Below are positions 36,841 through 47,847 of a DNA stretch of 64,000 nt, one piece after another; position 1 is the first letter of the stretch; every line of letters begins with the position of its first letter. Origin of the DNA: Anagrus nilaparvatae (taxonomy: Eukaryota > Arthropoda > Insecta > Hymenoptera > Mymaridae); the NCBI GenBank assembly GCA_022575985.1, contig JAKSXM010000272.1, forward strand, positions 21,944,501-22,008,500, read 5' to 3'. Under the pieces are notes generated by a model. It saw only the letters and a program-made list of their open reading frames with translations. It had not been told where the DNA came from and made no database searches. A program made the position numbers and the translations under genes.

Positions 36841-37179
36841 ATTTTTATTTTTTATTTTTTTATTTTTTATTTATTAAACTGATTCACGGGACGTGCCCTT
36901 TTACATTTAACTATAAAAAATTGTGTTTTTACATTTAATTATTACAAATATTACATAATAAATAAAGTCTTCAAAATTATCTTACTTTATTTATGAAAAA
37001 AGAAGAATAAATTTACAAAATTGTATTACAAATTAGTTATTTTATAAAGAGAGATCAATTTTCTAATTAAATTTTGATACAAAGATATTTAAGCTTTTGT
37101 AAAAGCTTATTTCACTATTATTAGTAATATTTATTTTATTGTTATACGAGTTATGACTTTCTAATATTCTTAGTAGAAA

Positions 37180-39969
37180 TTATGTTTTTCTGCAATTTTT
37201 AAATTCAATTGGAATTGTAAACGTTAAATTTCTCTCTCTAAGACCTTCCCTTTTGGGAATATAAAAATTGATAACAGATCTTATCTCGGGACAAACTATT
37301 TTATTATTTATTAATTTATAAAGAAATTTAAGATCTGATATCTCCCTAGCTGATTCAAGATTATTAATTTTAAATTTGGTGTACAAATCAGTATAATCAT
37401 GTTTATAATAATCAAATTCAATATTAAGTTTGAAGGCAAAGATTCTTAAGATTTGATGTTGAATCTTTTCAATATCATCAATTTTTTCTTGGGTATGGGG
37501 AGACCAAATTATGGAACCATACATGAGAATTGATTTAATATTTGAGTTATAAAACAGTTTAAATGAATCTATTTTTTTAAATCGTTGCAGAATTTTTTTA
37601 AGAAAATAAATGCGTCTTTTTGATTTATTAATAATGTTTTGGATGTGTACATCAAATTTTAAATTGTCTTCAAAATAAATACCAAGGCCTTTAATAACGG
37701 AAGTATGTTTGATTTCATTTTTACCTATTTTATATTTAATATAATTAACATTTTTTGTTTTAAACTTATCATAAATCATAATATCACATTTTTCAAAATT
37801 CCATTTCAGACCGTTTAGATAATTCCAATTATGTAATTTCATAATATCGGATTTGAATAACCTGACATCTTTTTTATTTTTAATTTCTTTAAAAATTTTT
37901 AAATCATCAACATAAATTAAAAAATTGGATTTCTGTATTACATCTTTTAAATCATTAATGTATATAATATAAAGTAAAAGTCCTAAATTTGAACCTTGCG
38001 GAACCTCAGAAGGAGGTGTAATTGATTTAGATAACTTATGTTTAATTTTAACAATCTGTTCACGATTATATAGATATGATTTTAACCAGTTTACAATTTT
38101 CTCATTAACATTGTATTTTTTTAACTTTTGAATTAACAAGTTGTGATTGACAGAATCGAAAGCTTTAGATATATCTGTGTAAAGAACATGTACTTGATTA
38201 CCCCTATTAAATGCTTGTGAAATAAATTCTTTGAAAGTTAATAAATTGGTGATAGTAGATCTTTTATTAATAGAGCCATGTTGTTCAGGTATGATTTTAT
38301 TGTTAATAAACATTGATAGTCTATTATATATCAAATGATCTAAAAGTTTAGCAAAACAAGACAAAATACTGATAGGTCTATAATTTTTAATATTCTTATT
38401 ATCACCTTTTTTAAAAATTGGTATAATTAGATCAATTTTCCAAATATCTGGTAATTTACCTTGCATCACTGACTGATTAAATAATAATTTAAAAGTGATA
38501 ATCAAGCAATGCATACAGTTTTTTACAAACAGTGGATGAATATTATCATATCCTGGAGATTGATTAGTCTTTATTCTTTTCATAGTACTTAAAATTTCTT
38601 TATCTGAGATCATTTCATGATTAATCTCATTATCCAGTGTCTCAATATTGGGACTGGTATCGATTTCAGTATTATTGTAAGTGCTATGGAAAAAATCAGC
38701 AAAGGTGTCTATAATTTCATGATCAGTATTATAAACTTTATTATTGTAAGTCATATTGACTGGAATTTCACTTTTATTTTTGTTATCAATATATGACCAG
38801 TAAGGTTTTTGATTAGAACTGATTTCGTTCTCTATGTTTTCAATATAATTATTGTATTCTAAATTGTATATATATTTACAATACTTTCTTTGTTTGTTAA
38901 ATTTTTGGTAATGGTAAAATATTTTGGTATCTTTATACTTCTTATGATAAATTTTCTTAATTTTAATTAATCTTTTAAGTTTTTTTGAAAAAAATTTTGG
39001 AAAATTATCTTTTATTAATAATGTAGTACGAACTTCTTCAATAATAATTTTGTTTAATATATCATAGAAGTAATTAGTATTAATATTAATATCTTCATTA
39101 TTAAGAGTATTATCCCAATCAATTAAACTTAGTTTGGTGAATTTATTTTCATAATTAGCTTTTTCATAATTAAAAAAGTTAATTTTTTCAATTTTTTTAT
39201 ATTTACATTCGGTTTTTAATCTTATTTCCAAAGGAACATGAAATACATCTACTTTAACTAATAGTTTAGTGGCTATCTTTATTTCAGCGTGTGAATTTAA
39301 GAAAACTAAGTCCAAGATATTTGATTTTATATTATTGTATGTATTGAATTGTAAAAGATTTAAATTTTTGAGATTAATGTACAAGTATTTAGCAATTTCA
39401 TTGATTTTATTATTATTGTTGTTGACATTTATGTACATTTCATTAGATTCATTAATTAGGAAATAGCATTTAGGTAGGTTGAAATCACCTGCAATTATTA
39501 AATCATAGTTTTTATATTTATTTAAAACATTATTAATATTCTCAATAAAATGAATGTAATATTCAAGATCAGAGTTTGGAGGAAAATAAATATTTATTAT
39601 TATTAAATTCTTAATACTAGTTTTTACAAGAGTAATTAAAATTTCATAGTGTTTATTATTTTTAAATATAACTTCAGAGTTATGATATTTTGATATTAGT
39701 GTAAGTACAACACCAATTCTAGTTTTGCCTCCTGTTACATCTCTATCACATCTGTAAATGTTATAGTTTATTCCACCAAACATTCTTTCGGTGTCTTTGT
39801 CTTTGCACCAAGTTTCAGTTAGAATGATAATATCGTATTTAGTTACAGATAAATTGATGTTTTCAACATATTGATCATACTTATTTACTATGCTTTGAAC
39901 ATTCTGATAGTATAAACTAAAACATTTACTATTTTTATTATTATAAGTGTTAGTATTTACACTTTTTTT
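37180..39969 (-). CDS. LINE ORF2: APE endonuclease and reverse transcriptase
   Basis: Open from 39969 (first codon after an in-frame stop) to the TAG/TAA region at 37180, about 929 codons. The first ATG is only at 39783, inside the endonuclease (MFGGINYN), while the upstream part already encodes conserved APE sequence (NVQSIVNKYD, then DIIILTETW). So translation probably starts by frameshift or reinitiation from ORF1, which overlaps by 20 nt. The APE domain also shows IIAGDFNLPKC. Reverse transcriptase motifs in order: SPGYDNIHP, NYRPISIL, YTDISKAFDSVNH, PQGSNLGLLLY, YVDD (37903-37914). YVDD replaces the usual YADD, and SNLG replaces the common SVLG. The C terminus ends with a short basic tail. 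There is no RNase H. It copies the element RNA at a nicked target. Confidence 0.85.
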   Translation of the reverse strand, partial: KKSVNTNTYNNKNSKCFSLYYQNVQSIVNKYDQYVENINLSVTKYDIIILTETWCKDKDTERMFGGINYNIYRCDRDVTGGKTRIGVVLTLISKYHNSEVIFKNNKHYEILITLVKTSIKNLIIINIYFPPNSDLEYYIHFIENINNVLNKYKNYDLIIAGDFNLPKCYFLINESNEMYINVNNNNNKINEIAKYLYINLKNLNLLQFNTYNNIKSNILDLVFLNSHAEIKIATKLLVKVDVFHVPLEIRLKTECKYKKIEKINFFNYEKANYENKFTKLSLIDWDNTLNNEDININTNYFYDILNKIIIEEVRTTLLIKDNFPKFFSKKLKRLIKIKKIYHKKYKDTKIFYHYQKFNKQRKYCKYIYNLEYNNYIENIENEISSNQKPYWSYIDNKNKSEIPVNMTYNNKVYNTDHEIIDTFADFFHSTYNNTEIDTSPNIETLDNEINHEMISDKEILSTMKRIKTNQSPGYDNIHPLFVKNCMHCLIITFKLLFNQSVMQGKLPDIWKIDLIIPIFKKGDNKNIKNYRPISILSCFAKLLDHLIYNRLSMFINNKIIPEQHGSINKRSTITNLLTFKEFISQAFNRGNQVHVLYTDISKAFDSVNHNLLIQKLKKYNVNEKIVNWLKSYLYNREQIVKIKHKLSKSITPPSEVPQGSNLGLLLYIIYINDLKDVIQKSNFLIYVDDLKIFKEIKNKKDVRLFKSDIMKLHNWNYLNGLKWNFEKCDIMIYDKFKTKNVNYIKYKIGKNEIKHTSVIKGLGIYFEDNLKFDVHIQNIINKSKRRIYFLKKILQRFKKIDSFKLFYNSNIKSILMYGSIIWSPHTQEKIDDIEKIQHQILRIFAFKLNIEFDYYKHDYTDLYTKFKINNLESAREISDLKFLYKLINNKIVCPEIRSVINFYIPKREGLRERNLTFTIPIEFKNCRKT

Positions 39970-41104
39970 TTATTTTGGTGTTTAAAAGTACCTTTTCGTT
40001 TTTTTGCGGATGACGATTATTACTTATATGTATTTTGTTGTTGTTGTGACAAATATTCTTGTTGGTTGACTCGTTACTAACCTTATTTGTGTATTTGTTT
40101 TGGTCTGTAGTCGTCTTTGTTGTTACATTGGTATTTACTTGAAGGACTTCAGTATCAGATTCTTCAGATGTGTGGACAGAGTTATTTGTAGACTTAACTG
40201 ATCTAATAGATTGTTGAGAGCTGTTAGATTTATTATCTTCATCATCAGTAGAGGTATTTTCATTATCAGATACAAAATTAGAAATTTCAATAATTTTTGG
40301 TATGGAATTATAGTATTTAATTTTTATATTATTTTCACTATTTTCGAGTCTTCTTTTAAACTCAGTTCTCACTTTTTTTTCATACTGTTATTGAGTTATT
40401 GTTTTATCGTTGGTAATGAAAATTTTATGATTTGATTTGGTTGAGATTTCTTTAGATTTTCTTAAAAGTTTAAATGCTTCAAATTTAGAGTTAAAAAATA
40501 ATTTTAAAGGTCTCTTGGTGTCTTTATTAAAATTTCCTATTCTTTTTATTTTTAAAGCTTTAACATCTATATTATTAGTGGCAAGAAAATTTTTTATGTA
40601 TGTTAAATCTTTTTGAAAATCACTGTGATCATGTAGATTAAATATCATGACATTTTTTTCTTTAGATTTTTGGAGATTAATTTCCTCAATAATTTCATTC
40701 ACATTTATAGAAGGATTAACATCTTTGTTTTCTAATGCAGACAACCTATTTTCAATAGTAGGTAACTTAGCTGATATCTTGGCTTGTTCTTCTTTAATAT
40801 CTTTAACATCATCAGTGAATTTATTAAGTTTTTCAGTAACATTAGTTAATTGCAATACAGCTTCATTAAACTTATCCATCATTTCAACTAGACCATTGCT
40901 TACTTTATTGTTAATTGTGCATTCATTGCACCGATACAGTAGTTTGGGAGTAGATTTTAAAATAATAACTTTCTCCTCTGAGGCTGTAATTTCTGCACAA
41001 TTACTTTTTTTTTTATCAGCATGGAAATAGGATAAACAATTAACGCATTTTACGTATGTATCATCTCGAAATATCTCTTTTTTGCATATTTTACACTCTG
41101 TCAT
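39950..41104 (-). pseudogene. LINE ORF1 with one in-frame stop
   Basis: The first ATG is at 41104 (an earlier TTG is also open). Residues 1-60 hold a PHD-like zinc finger (CKIC, CVNC, YFHAD, RCNEC); then a coiled coil (about 75-130, NEAVLQLTNVTEKLNKF); then an RRM-like LINE ORF1 core (NVMIFNLHDHSDFQKDL, IKRIGNFNKDTKRPLKL). A TAA at 40388-40390 follows ITQ. The same frame continues at once with QYEKKVRTEFKRRLE and 145 codons to a stop at 39950, including a Ser/Thr/Asn-rich tail. The family usually continues through this point, so the stop is probably a recent mutation. Role: RNA-binding chaperone of the retrotransposon particle. Confidence 0.7.
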
Positions 41105-41164
41105 GATGCATATACACAATATACACGAGGTAAATTTTCAACACTAATATATCTGTTTATATCG

Positions 41165-41460
41165 ATGGAATCGATTTTTTAAAACTTGAAATTTATTTTG
41201 AATATAGTACAGAAGGTCTTAAAGAATCAAAAAAACAATTAATTTTTTACTTTAATTAATTTTTTAATTATTATTTTTAATTAAATTTGAAGAAAAAAAA
41301 AAACTATGTATAACAAGAAAAGTGCTCTCTCTCATTAATATGCTTAATTAATATTAAATAATTATTTTTTTATGACAAAAATTTTGAGATAAAATATAAT
41401 ATAAATATAAAATAAGAAATTATAGCTAAAAGTAATATCATATATAGGTTCAAACAGACT
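41165..41460. other. AT-rich stretch 5' of the LINE
   Basis: No gene. It contains TTTTAATTAATT-type runs. Confidence 0.4.
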
Positions 41461-41464
41461 GTTT

Positions 41465-41822
41465 TAACATTTTTTGGCACCAAAAATTATGAGACAAAGG
41501 TTTTTCCGAATTCAGGTATCAGATCCGAGAAACTGTGTTAATAACTATTTTCCGAAAAGAAATTCACTCTTCCAAATAATAAAATGAGGTATTATTTGGA
41601 AATTTATTTTAAAAAAGTAGCTTTTTGATGCATTTTGAGAAAATAATTCTTTTGGGGTATTTCCTAGAATAGGAGAATATCTATATTACATACAAACACA
41701 TGCACACGAACACACATACAAACGTGACGTAAAAATTGGTTTCTAGCACCTGGAGGTTACAAAACATGCTAATATCGAAATTCGACCTATAATAAAGGTT
41801 TCTCTATAAGCAACCAAAATAT
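41465..41822 (+). repeat. degenerate copy of the modular dispersed repeat
   Basis: GGTATCAGATCCGAGAAAC, AAAATGAGGTATTATTTGG, a degenerate AC-rich tract, AATTGGTTTCTAGCACCTGG and terminal AAAGGTTTCTCTATAAGC run in the order seen in the copy ending at 34095. Confidence 0.55.
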
Positions 41823-41824
41823 AA

Positions 41825-42885
41825 AAATAAAATGTACTTTTTTTTTAAGTATATAGTAATCAGAGGATATTGAATAATTAACTGATTGAACACTAAACTT
41901 GATGATTAATTTTATGTACAGAATAATTGTATTTTCTTTCTTGATATTTTATATATATTTATATTGTACATATTATATAAATACTATGTATTGATCATCT
42001 AAGTAATTAAATTAAAGTAGGTCAAAAAGTGCATATATAAAAATATTTTTTTTTTAAATTAAAAAAAAAAAGAAAAGAATTTGATATTAAATAATTAGAA
42101 TATAATTAACATTGAATATATATATTTATAAGTTTCTCTTGTTAATTAACATTTTTTTAATGATAAACTTGCAGTAACCTCTTTCTCTGTATTTAGCAAT
42201 ATTAAATTTTCTAGACATGGTAGTTTCAATATATAGAAAATTAGGTATTGAAAAACAAATATATTCATGTATATTTGCTTGTTTGGATATTATTTTAAAA
42301 GTTTTGTCATTTTTTATAATGTCTTTGCAAAAATAATGACTTACAATTAGACGCTGTTTGGTTTAAAGAAACTGGGAATATATGTATTATATTCCTAAAA
42401 AAGGAATTTTTTAGAATCCAAACATTGAGACGAATTTTTCTAAAATGCATTATTAGGAAATAAATTGCAATACATTGATTTTCAAAAATAGATAGTTTGT
42501 GCCAATTTTGTTAAAATTTTACAAGATCCAACAAAGAAAAATTTTGTATGTATTTGAAGAAAAAATAAGATATTTTTCGAAAAAAACAAGGTTAGATAAT
42601 CTTAACTTAAACTAAAATTTTAATATTTAAACTGTATGCATAATTCTTATATTACATATTAAAAATTAATTCTTGAAATTGTTTTAAAAGAATTTATTTT
42701 TTTTAAATATAAATTATACGCAGTATATATATAATATTACTCAGGATATATGTATATATATATATAATATATTATATTATAAAATTACTTTTTGAAATTT
42801 TAAACTGATAAACTATGCGGGAATATATTACACTAGATACGTACGTATTTCTATATTTTTATATTATTAAATTAATCTTTCTAAA

Positions 42886-42929
<44 letters not shown>

Positions 42930-43880
42930 ATTAAAATAGTTAATAAAAAAATAACTTACAAGAATTATGTATATTTATAAATAAAGTTATTAATATGAAA
43001 AGAAAAAAAAAGGGAAAAAAAGTACTAACAACATAATTAACATGGTAAACCAATATCACAGTCAGAAAGCTTTGTAAGCTTTTAAGTATATATAGTATGT
43101 TATATATTAATATTATATAGTTATAATACAAGTTGATCACTTTGTTGATCAATCAAGTGTAAAAATAAAATTTTCACAATATTTATTTATGTTAGCATGT
43201 AAGTTATTTTAATTTTAAATGTTATTTTAATCTGACGTTAATTCCTTAAAATCAATTACTTATGTTAATTATATTATAATCAGATTTGTATTCAAAAAAT
43301 TTTTAAATAATGCAAAGTTTAATATATATATATATTTAGTGTATATTTTTAATTGCATGCATTTTCATAAATGAATGATAATAATTTGATATGATTGATT
43401 ATAATTTATGTAGTTATTTATGCAGGGTGATATATATATTTAATTTTCTTTTGGTAAATATTTGTATAGTAATTTAATACTTGGACATTAATTTTAAATA
43501 ATGCCACTAATATTATATTTCGAATGTAATTTATGTTTATATATTAAAAATTTTAACACAGGTGTTTGTAATTAACTGACAAGTGAGGATCATATTTATT
43601 TATATCTAGCTATCGTTGGCTTTGTTAACGTTGAATTAAATAAAACCTTACGTCGAACTAAATTCACCCTTGTTTTTTAGTTTTTTTCATTTTTATGTTG
43701 TGCCTGTTGCAAGTTCCTAGAAAATAAAGCATATTAATTAATTATTTTGTTAACACAGTTAACTTTGTCCTTACTTTTCAGTTTTTTAGGTTTTTTTTTT
43801 TATAAATCGGATAAAATTTTTTTTTTTTGGAAATCCAGTTTGTCGTTAAATCCAATTTCGTAGTTATCAATCGAAATGAA
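41825..43880. other. AT-rich spacer with (TA)n, no gene seen
   Basis: A pure (TA)n tract lies at 42888-42924. Reading frames here are low complexity. Confidence 0.5.
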
Positions 43881-43883
43881 ACC

Positions 43884-43922
43884 TAGCCTATGTTTGTCCG
43901 GTAATTTTTTCCGTCTTTTGCC
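43884..43922 (+). repeat. 39-bp block repeated exactly at 49607-49645
   Basis: TAGCCTATGTTTGTCCGG through CCGTCTTTTGCC is identical in both places, in the same orientation, while flanks differ. An exact match of this length in two otherwise unrelated places marks a shared recent repeat or a small duplication. Confidence 0.75.
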
Positions 43923-43929
43923 GTTGACC

Positions 43930-44470
43930 TGATGTCTCTAGCTTTTATCGTGTTCTTGTAATTTGCGTTCGGACATCATATATGATATTAAACTTAGAAA
44001 TACGGTTTATTTTTGGAGTGGGAAGATATGAACGTGTGTTAATAACTTCATTAAGGAATGAATTGAATTGGTTAACTGCTAGTACACGTAGAAAATACTT
44101 TAATTTAATACTTGTACAATTGTACATAGTTTGATATCCTCTCAAAAACCTCTAAATCTCTCATCACAATTCAAAGTTCCTGATTTTTGTTGTATTAAAT
44201 TAAATTGTATTTTTTACAATTAGGCGTTCACAACGCAATTCACCTGATACTTTTTTGTCCGAATACCTACCACTTATTTTTTCCCTGCCTTTCAAAGTTC
44301 ATATCGAACAGATTTTTATAAAAACTCACTCTTTATAATAGCCATTACCGAATGGAATAATTTGCCTTTTACTCTGAAAGCTTATAAATTTTTAGAAACA
44401 TTCAAAACCCACTTAATGAAATATCTCTTGCGTATACAAAAAACCCCAATATCTGTCCTTCAATCGGTTT
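43930..44470 (+). pseudogene. LINE ORF2 C-terminal relic
   Basis: A plus frame reads LNLEIRFIFGVGRYERVLIT, then NELNWLTASTRRKYFNLIL, and after stops and shifts ITEWNNLPFTLKAYKFLETF. The order N..IR.IFG, L.WL....RR.YF, and WNNLP is the usual C-terminal part of jockey-type LINEs. It resembles the corresponding region of the LINE at 52.4-56 kb. Several stops make it non-functional. Confidence 0.6.
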
Positions 44471-44479
44471 AAAATTCTC

Positions 44480-45425
44480 ACATGCTATAATTTTGTTGTT
44501 ATTATTAAATTAAACTATTTTAGTTATATTTTCAATTTTGCAAATGTATATTAAGTTCTTTTTCTTTTGTTATGAAAACTTTTATTACATAGCTATTACA
44601 CATTATGCAAACACACTCAGTTTTCAGAGGAGCCTAATTCTGTCCCCAGCGAGGTCTATAGTAAATTTATAATTATTACTCAGAGAAATAGATTTAAAAA
44701 GGTACTTGAGTGGCTACGTCCAATCTTTAAGATAATTTTAAGAGCCTATAGTTAAGCAAAACATATTATCAAAATGCAAAAATATATTAGCTGTCATTTT
44801 CACGTTTCAAACAAGTGTGAACATTATGAGCGGTATTTATAAAAAAATTTTTTTGAACAAATATTCATCTGTCAGAGTATGTTCGATTAAGCGCTCATGA
44901 GTTAAGTTGGTGAAACTTTTGGCCGGATATGTTAACATAGAAAAAAGTTATGAGAAAAAATTACGATTTTTCAGAATTTTATTTTCTGATTTCAGACAAT
45001 AAAAACTGCCCATGTAAAAATTTTGAAAAAATCGGATTACTCGGGAAAAAATAGCTTGATTAAAAACAAAAATTATCTTTTTTTGGTGAAATATGGCCAT
45101 GATCCTATCCTAAAAAGTACATGTCTTCGATACAGTAACTATGTACATTGTTATAGCTAAAAACCACTCCTGATTGGTTAATAAAAAAGCATTGCTCAAA
45201 TGTTTTTATTTTAAACTTGAAAATTTATTTATAATTTTATGAAGTTAGGTTATAGCATGAATATTGTGATAAAAACAAAATTTTAAATATAAAACCTCAA
45301 AATTTTTAGTCATATATTATGTTTTAGTATAAATACCAAAAATAATTTTTAAATGTTTTAATAATAAAACTTTTTTTTTATACAAAAAATGTGTGGTTAA
45401 TTAAAAAAAACTAAAAAATCAGATA
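44480..45425. other. spacer, no gene seen
   Basis: The first 200 bp may be the 3' UTR of the LINE relic. The rest is AT-rich and unassigned. Confidence 0.4.
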
Positions 45426-45429
45426 CCAA

Positions 45430-45960
45430 ATAAAATAGTTTGTATAAAATATAAAAATTAAATTAGGTACTATGTTTTTTTATAGGGTATTTTAAAAAAC
45501 CGTTTTTAAATAGAATTAATAAGTCACCACGTCATTGGTAATATAGGTTATGATACTCGAAAGATAAATAATTAATTAATTATCTTTCAATAGCTGAATT
45601 GGTTTAAAATGTAATGTTTTAATCTTAACTTCTATGGTATTAACAAATTTCCTAAAATAAGAACTCTCGTAGAAAAAGAAAGGGATATTATTTTTGTATT
45701 TTTTGTCTATAAAAATGATAAGACTAAAATTTTCGAAATTTCAGGTATCGGATACGAAAAACCGAGTTATAATAAAATTTTTGGAATCTAAAGCTTTAAT
45801 AAAAAAAATTAGGAATAAAATAGGGTAGCTTCCGTACTTTTTAAGGCAAAAATACACACACTACGGATTTTTTAAAAAATCGGTTTTTTAGCATCTGAGC
45901 GTCTCAAAATGCACTTACATACAAACAAATCATTAATAAAAATTTGTTTACACTTTCCAG
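45430..45960 (+). repeat. degenerate copy of the modular dispersed repeat
   Basis: TTTCAGGTATCGGATACG, AAAATTAGGAATAAAATAGGG, AATCGGTTTTTTAGCATCTG and GTCTCAAAATGCACTTACA recur in the order of the better copies. A terminal GGAACC survives near 45960. Confidence 0.45.
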
Positions 45961-46159
45961 GAACCAGTAAATTATTTCGCGGTTTAGAATATTTTTTACT
46001 TGAGCATGTTTGAGTAATTTTTATTCAAAAATTTTTGGGGGTTAACCTCTCTAATTTGATAAGATAGATTATACCTACAAAAATGTAGATAAATTGTGGA
46101 AAGAAAAAAGACCTAAATGGATTTCCGGTTGTAAAATTAGATCTTTTATAGGTAATAGT

Positions 46160-46390
46160 ATATTTACGGCTCGTGTCCAGAAAAGTAAAGAATGGCCCAA
46201 ATCGCACGTAAATTACCTTCCGAGACGAAGCCGAGGATGGTAAGCTGCGATTTGAGTCATTATTTATTTATGGACAATGGCTGTACAAAAGTTTTCTGCG
46301 TCAGCAGCAGCAAAAAATTTCGATTTCCTTGGCCGCGCAGCGGCCAGGAAATCGTACTTTCGTGGCTACTGTACAGAAAAAAATAGGTGA
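46160..46390 (+). repeat. hairpin-bearing dispersed repeat, best copy
   Basis: GTCCAGAAAAGTAAAGAATG, CCAAATCGCACGTAAATT, GAGGATGGTAAGCTGCG, then a hairpin TTGGCCGCGCAGCGGCCAG (about 46340) and GGAAATCGTACTTTCGTGG, CTGTACAGAAAAAAATAG. Open frames on both strands are by-products. Confidence 0.65.
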
Positions 46391-46604
46391 TTGTTTAAGA
46401 GATTCATGAAAGCTAAATGAATAATAGAATAATAAATTAATTAATTAATTCATTAATTATCTTTAATAGACTTCTCTGATCACTGTGAAGTAGCTCTTTT
46501 ACTGATCAAGTAAATTTTATTTACTGGAGAAAGCTATTTTTTCTGAATATACTATTTCGTTTAACTACTCTTATACACTTTTATCACAACAATTTATTAG
46601 CATG

Positions 46605-46920
46605 GAACATATTCATTGGATGAAGTATTTGAAAAAGTCTGGCTCGGCAGGAGGGGTCGAAATATTGATGTTTTTAGGGAGAGGGGTGAAATGGACTTAG
46701 AAAATTTTCGATTTAGGGACTTAGAATAATTTGAAGTGGGAGTCAGGGCCTGATCAGGCTCTGATAAGAACAAGGCCTTAGAATACTTTAGGTTTATGGA
46801 CTAAGGCTAATTTATATTTCGGGATTTATTGTAATATTTATTTTAGGACTTATAATAATTAGGGAGTATACGCTAAAACTGTTGTAAGAGAACATGCTCC
46901 ATGATCGTTGGTAGTGTGAG
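46605..46920 (-). repeat. minisatellite-bearing dispersed repeat, minus orientation
   Basis: Reads in the opposite direction to the copies at 50745-51015 and 59230-59610: CATGGAACATATTC, GGACTTAGAATAATTTGAAG, TTTAGGGACTTAGAATAA and GGAGAGGGG are inverse forms of their 24-bp unit and C-rich block. Confidence 0.55.
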
Positions 46921-46924
46921 AACA

Positions 46925-47400
46925 AAAACCAGTTGTAAGTTTTTAAATATAAATAACAAAAAAATAAATTAATAACAACTATATGAGGGATTCCACGCCA
47001 ATTGGGCCCGAGTTTAAATGAAGGGTCTCAGAAATGGGTCCAAACTATTTTTTCTCAAAAGTACAACTAATGATAAGTTTCTATACCAATTTTTAGTTCA
47101 AATGGTTTAAACGATTAAATTTGTTTTTTGTGTGCAAAAGTTCATTTAAAAGAATCCAATTTCAAACAATTATAACTTATTTTTTTTAATTAGTTTTATA
47201 AAAATTTTATAAAAAATTAATTAGTTTTATACTTTTTACTAGGTAAATGAAATTATTAAACATAATAATTAAATGTCACCGCAAAAAATTAGGGTCATTT
47301 ATTAAATTAGAATTTATCATTTACAATATTTTATCTGTTTTCAAATAATAATTTAAAATATTTTTAATAAATAATTGTTTGATAATGAATAAAAGGCAGT
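46925..47400. other. spacer, no gene seen
   Basis: AT-rich, with a small less AT-rich stretch near 46985-47040. Nothing is assigned. Confidence 0.45.
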
Positions 47401-47406
47401 CATTCT

Positions 47407-47431
47407 CTGCGCGAAGCGCAGTTGTTTCTAG
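47407..47431 (+). repeat. GC hairpin followed by CTAG, Helitron-end-like
   Basis: CTGCGCGAAGCGCAG (47407-47421) forms a hairpin; six bases later CTAG is followed by T. This is the arrangement of Helitron 3' ends (hairpin, short spacer, CTRR, then host T), but no Helitron 5' end or protein is seen. Confidence 0.35.
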
Positions 47432-47847
47432 TATAGTAAAATTAAAAATAAAATTTTTACAATTTTCATCTTATTTTGAAATTTTTCGAAAAATCTTTGA
47501 AACTACGATTCAATAAATAATGACCAAATATTTATCTATAATTGTACAGAAATCATAAAAAATATTCAAATAATGTTTTTGCTAATAACGATCATTTATA
47601 AAAAATTAGTTATTGCGTCCAAAATGAAAAAAAAAAATAAAGTGATAGCGTATTTCTTAAAATTAAAACTCATATCTGTGATAAAAATTAAGTAATAGGA
47701 TTTGCAAACAAAAATTAGTGAAAATATCTCGAAAAAAGAAACTTTGTAATATAAGCTTTTAGAAACTTTTTGTAAAACTTTTTTTTACTAAAATGTTCAA
47801 AAAGCTTATTAGTAATGAAATACTTTAAAAAATTTTTAAACCCAAAC

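Larger units (their letters stand above)
36845..41160 (-). mobile_element. nearly complete non-LTR retrotransposon (LINE), minus strand
   Basis: Runs on the minus strand from a 5' end near 41160 through ORF1, ORF2 and a 3' UTR to an A-rich tail of TAAAAAAT-like units ending near 36845. ORF1 has a PHD-type finger and an RRM-like region, ORF2 an APE endonuclease and reverse transcriptase without RNase H. These features fit the CR1/jockey group; the exact clade is not assigned. A 3'-end fragment of a relative lies at 588-690. Target duplications were not identified. The copy looks young: ORF2 is open for about 929 codons and ORF1 has one in-frame stop. Confidence 0.85.

Noticed and set aside
40647..41030. 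127-codon plus-strand frame
   Set aside because: It is antisense to the LINE ORF1 and has no independent features.
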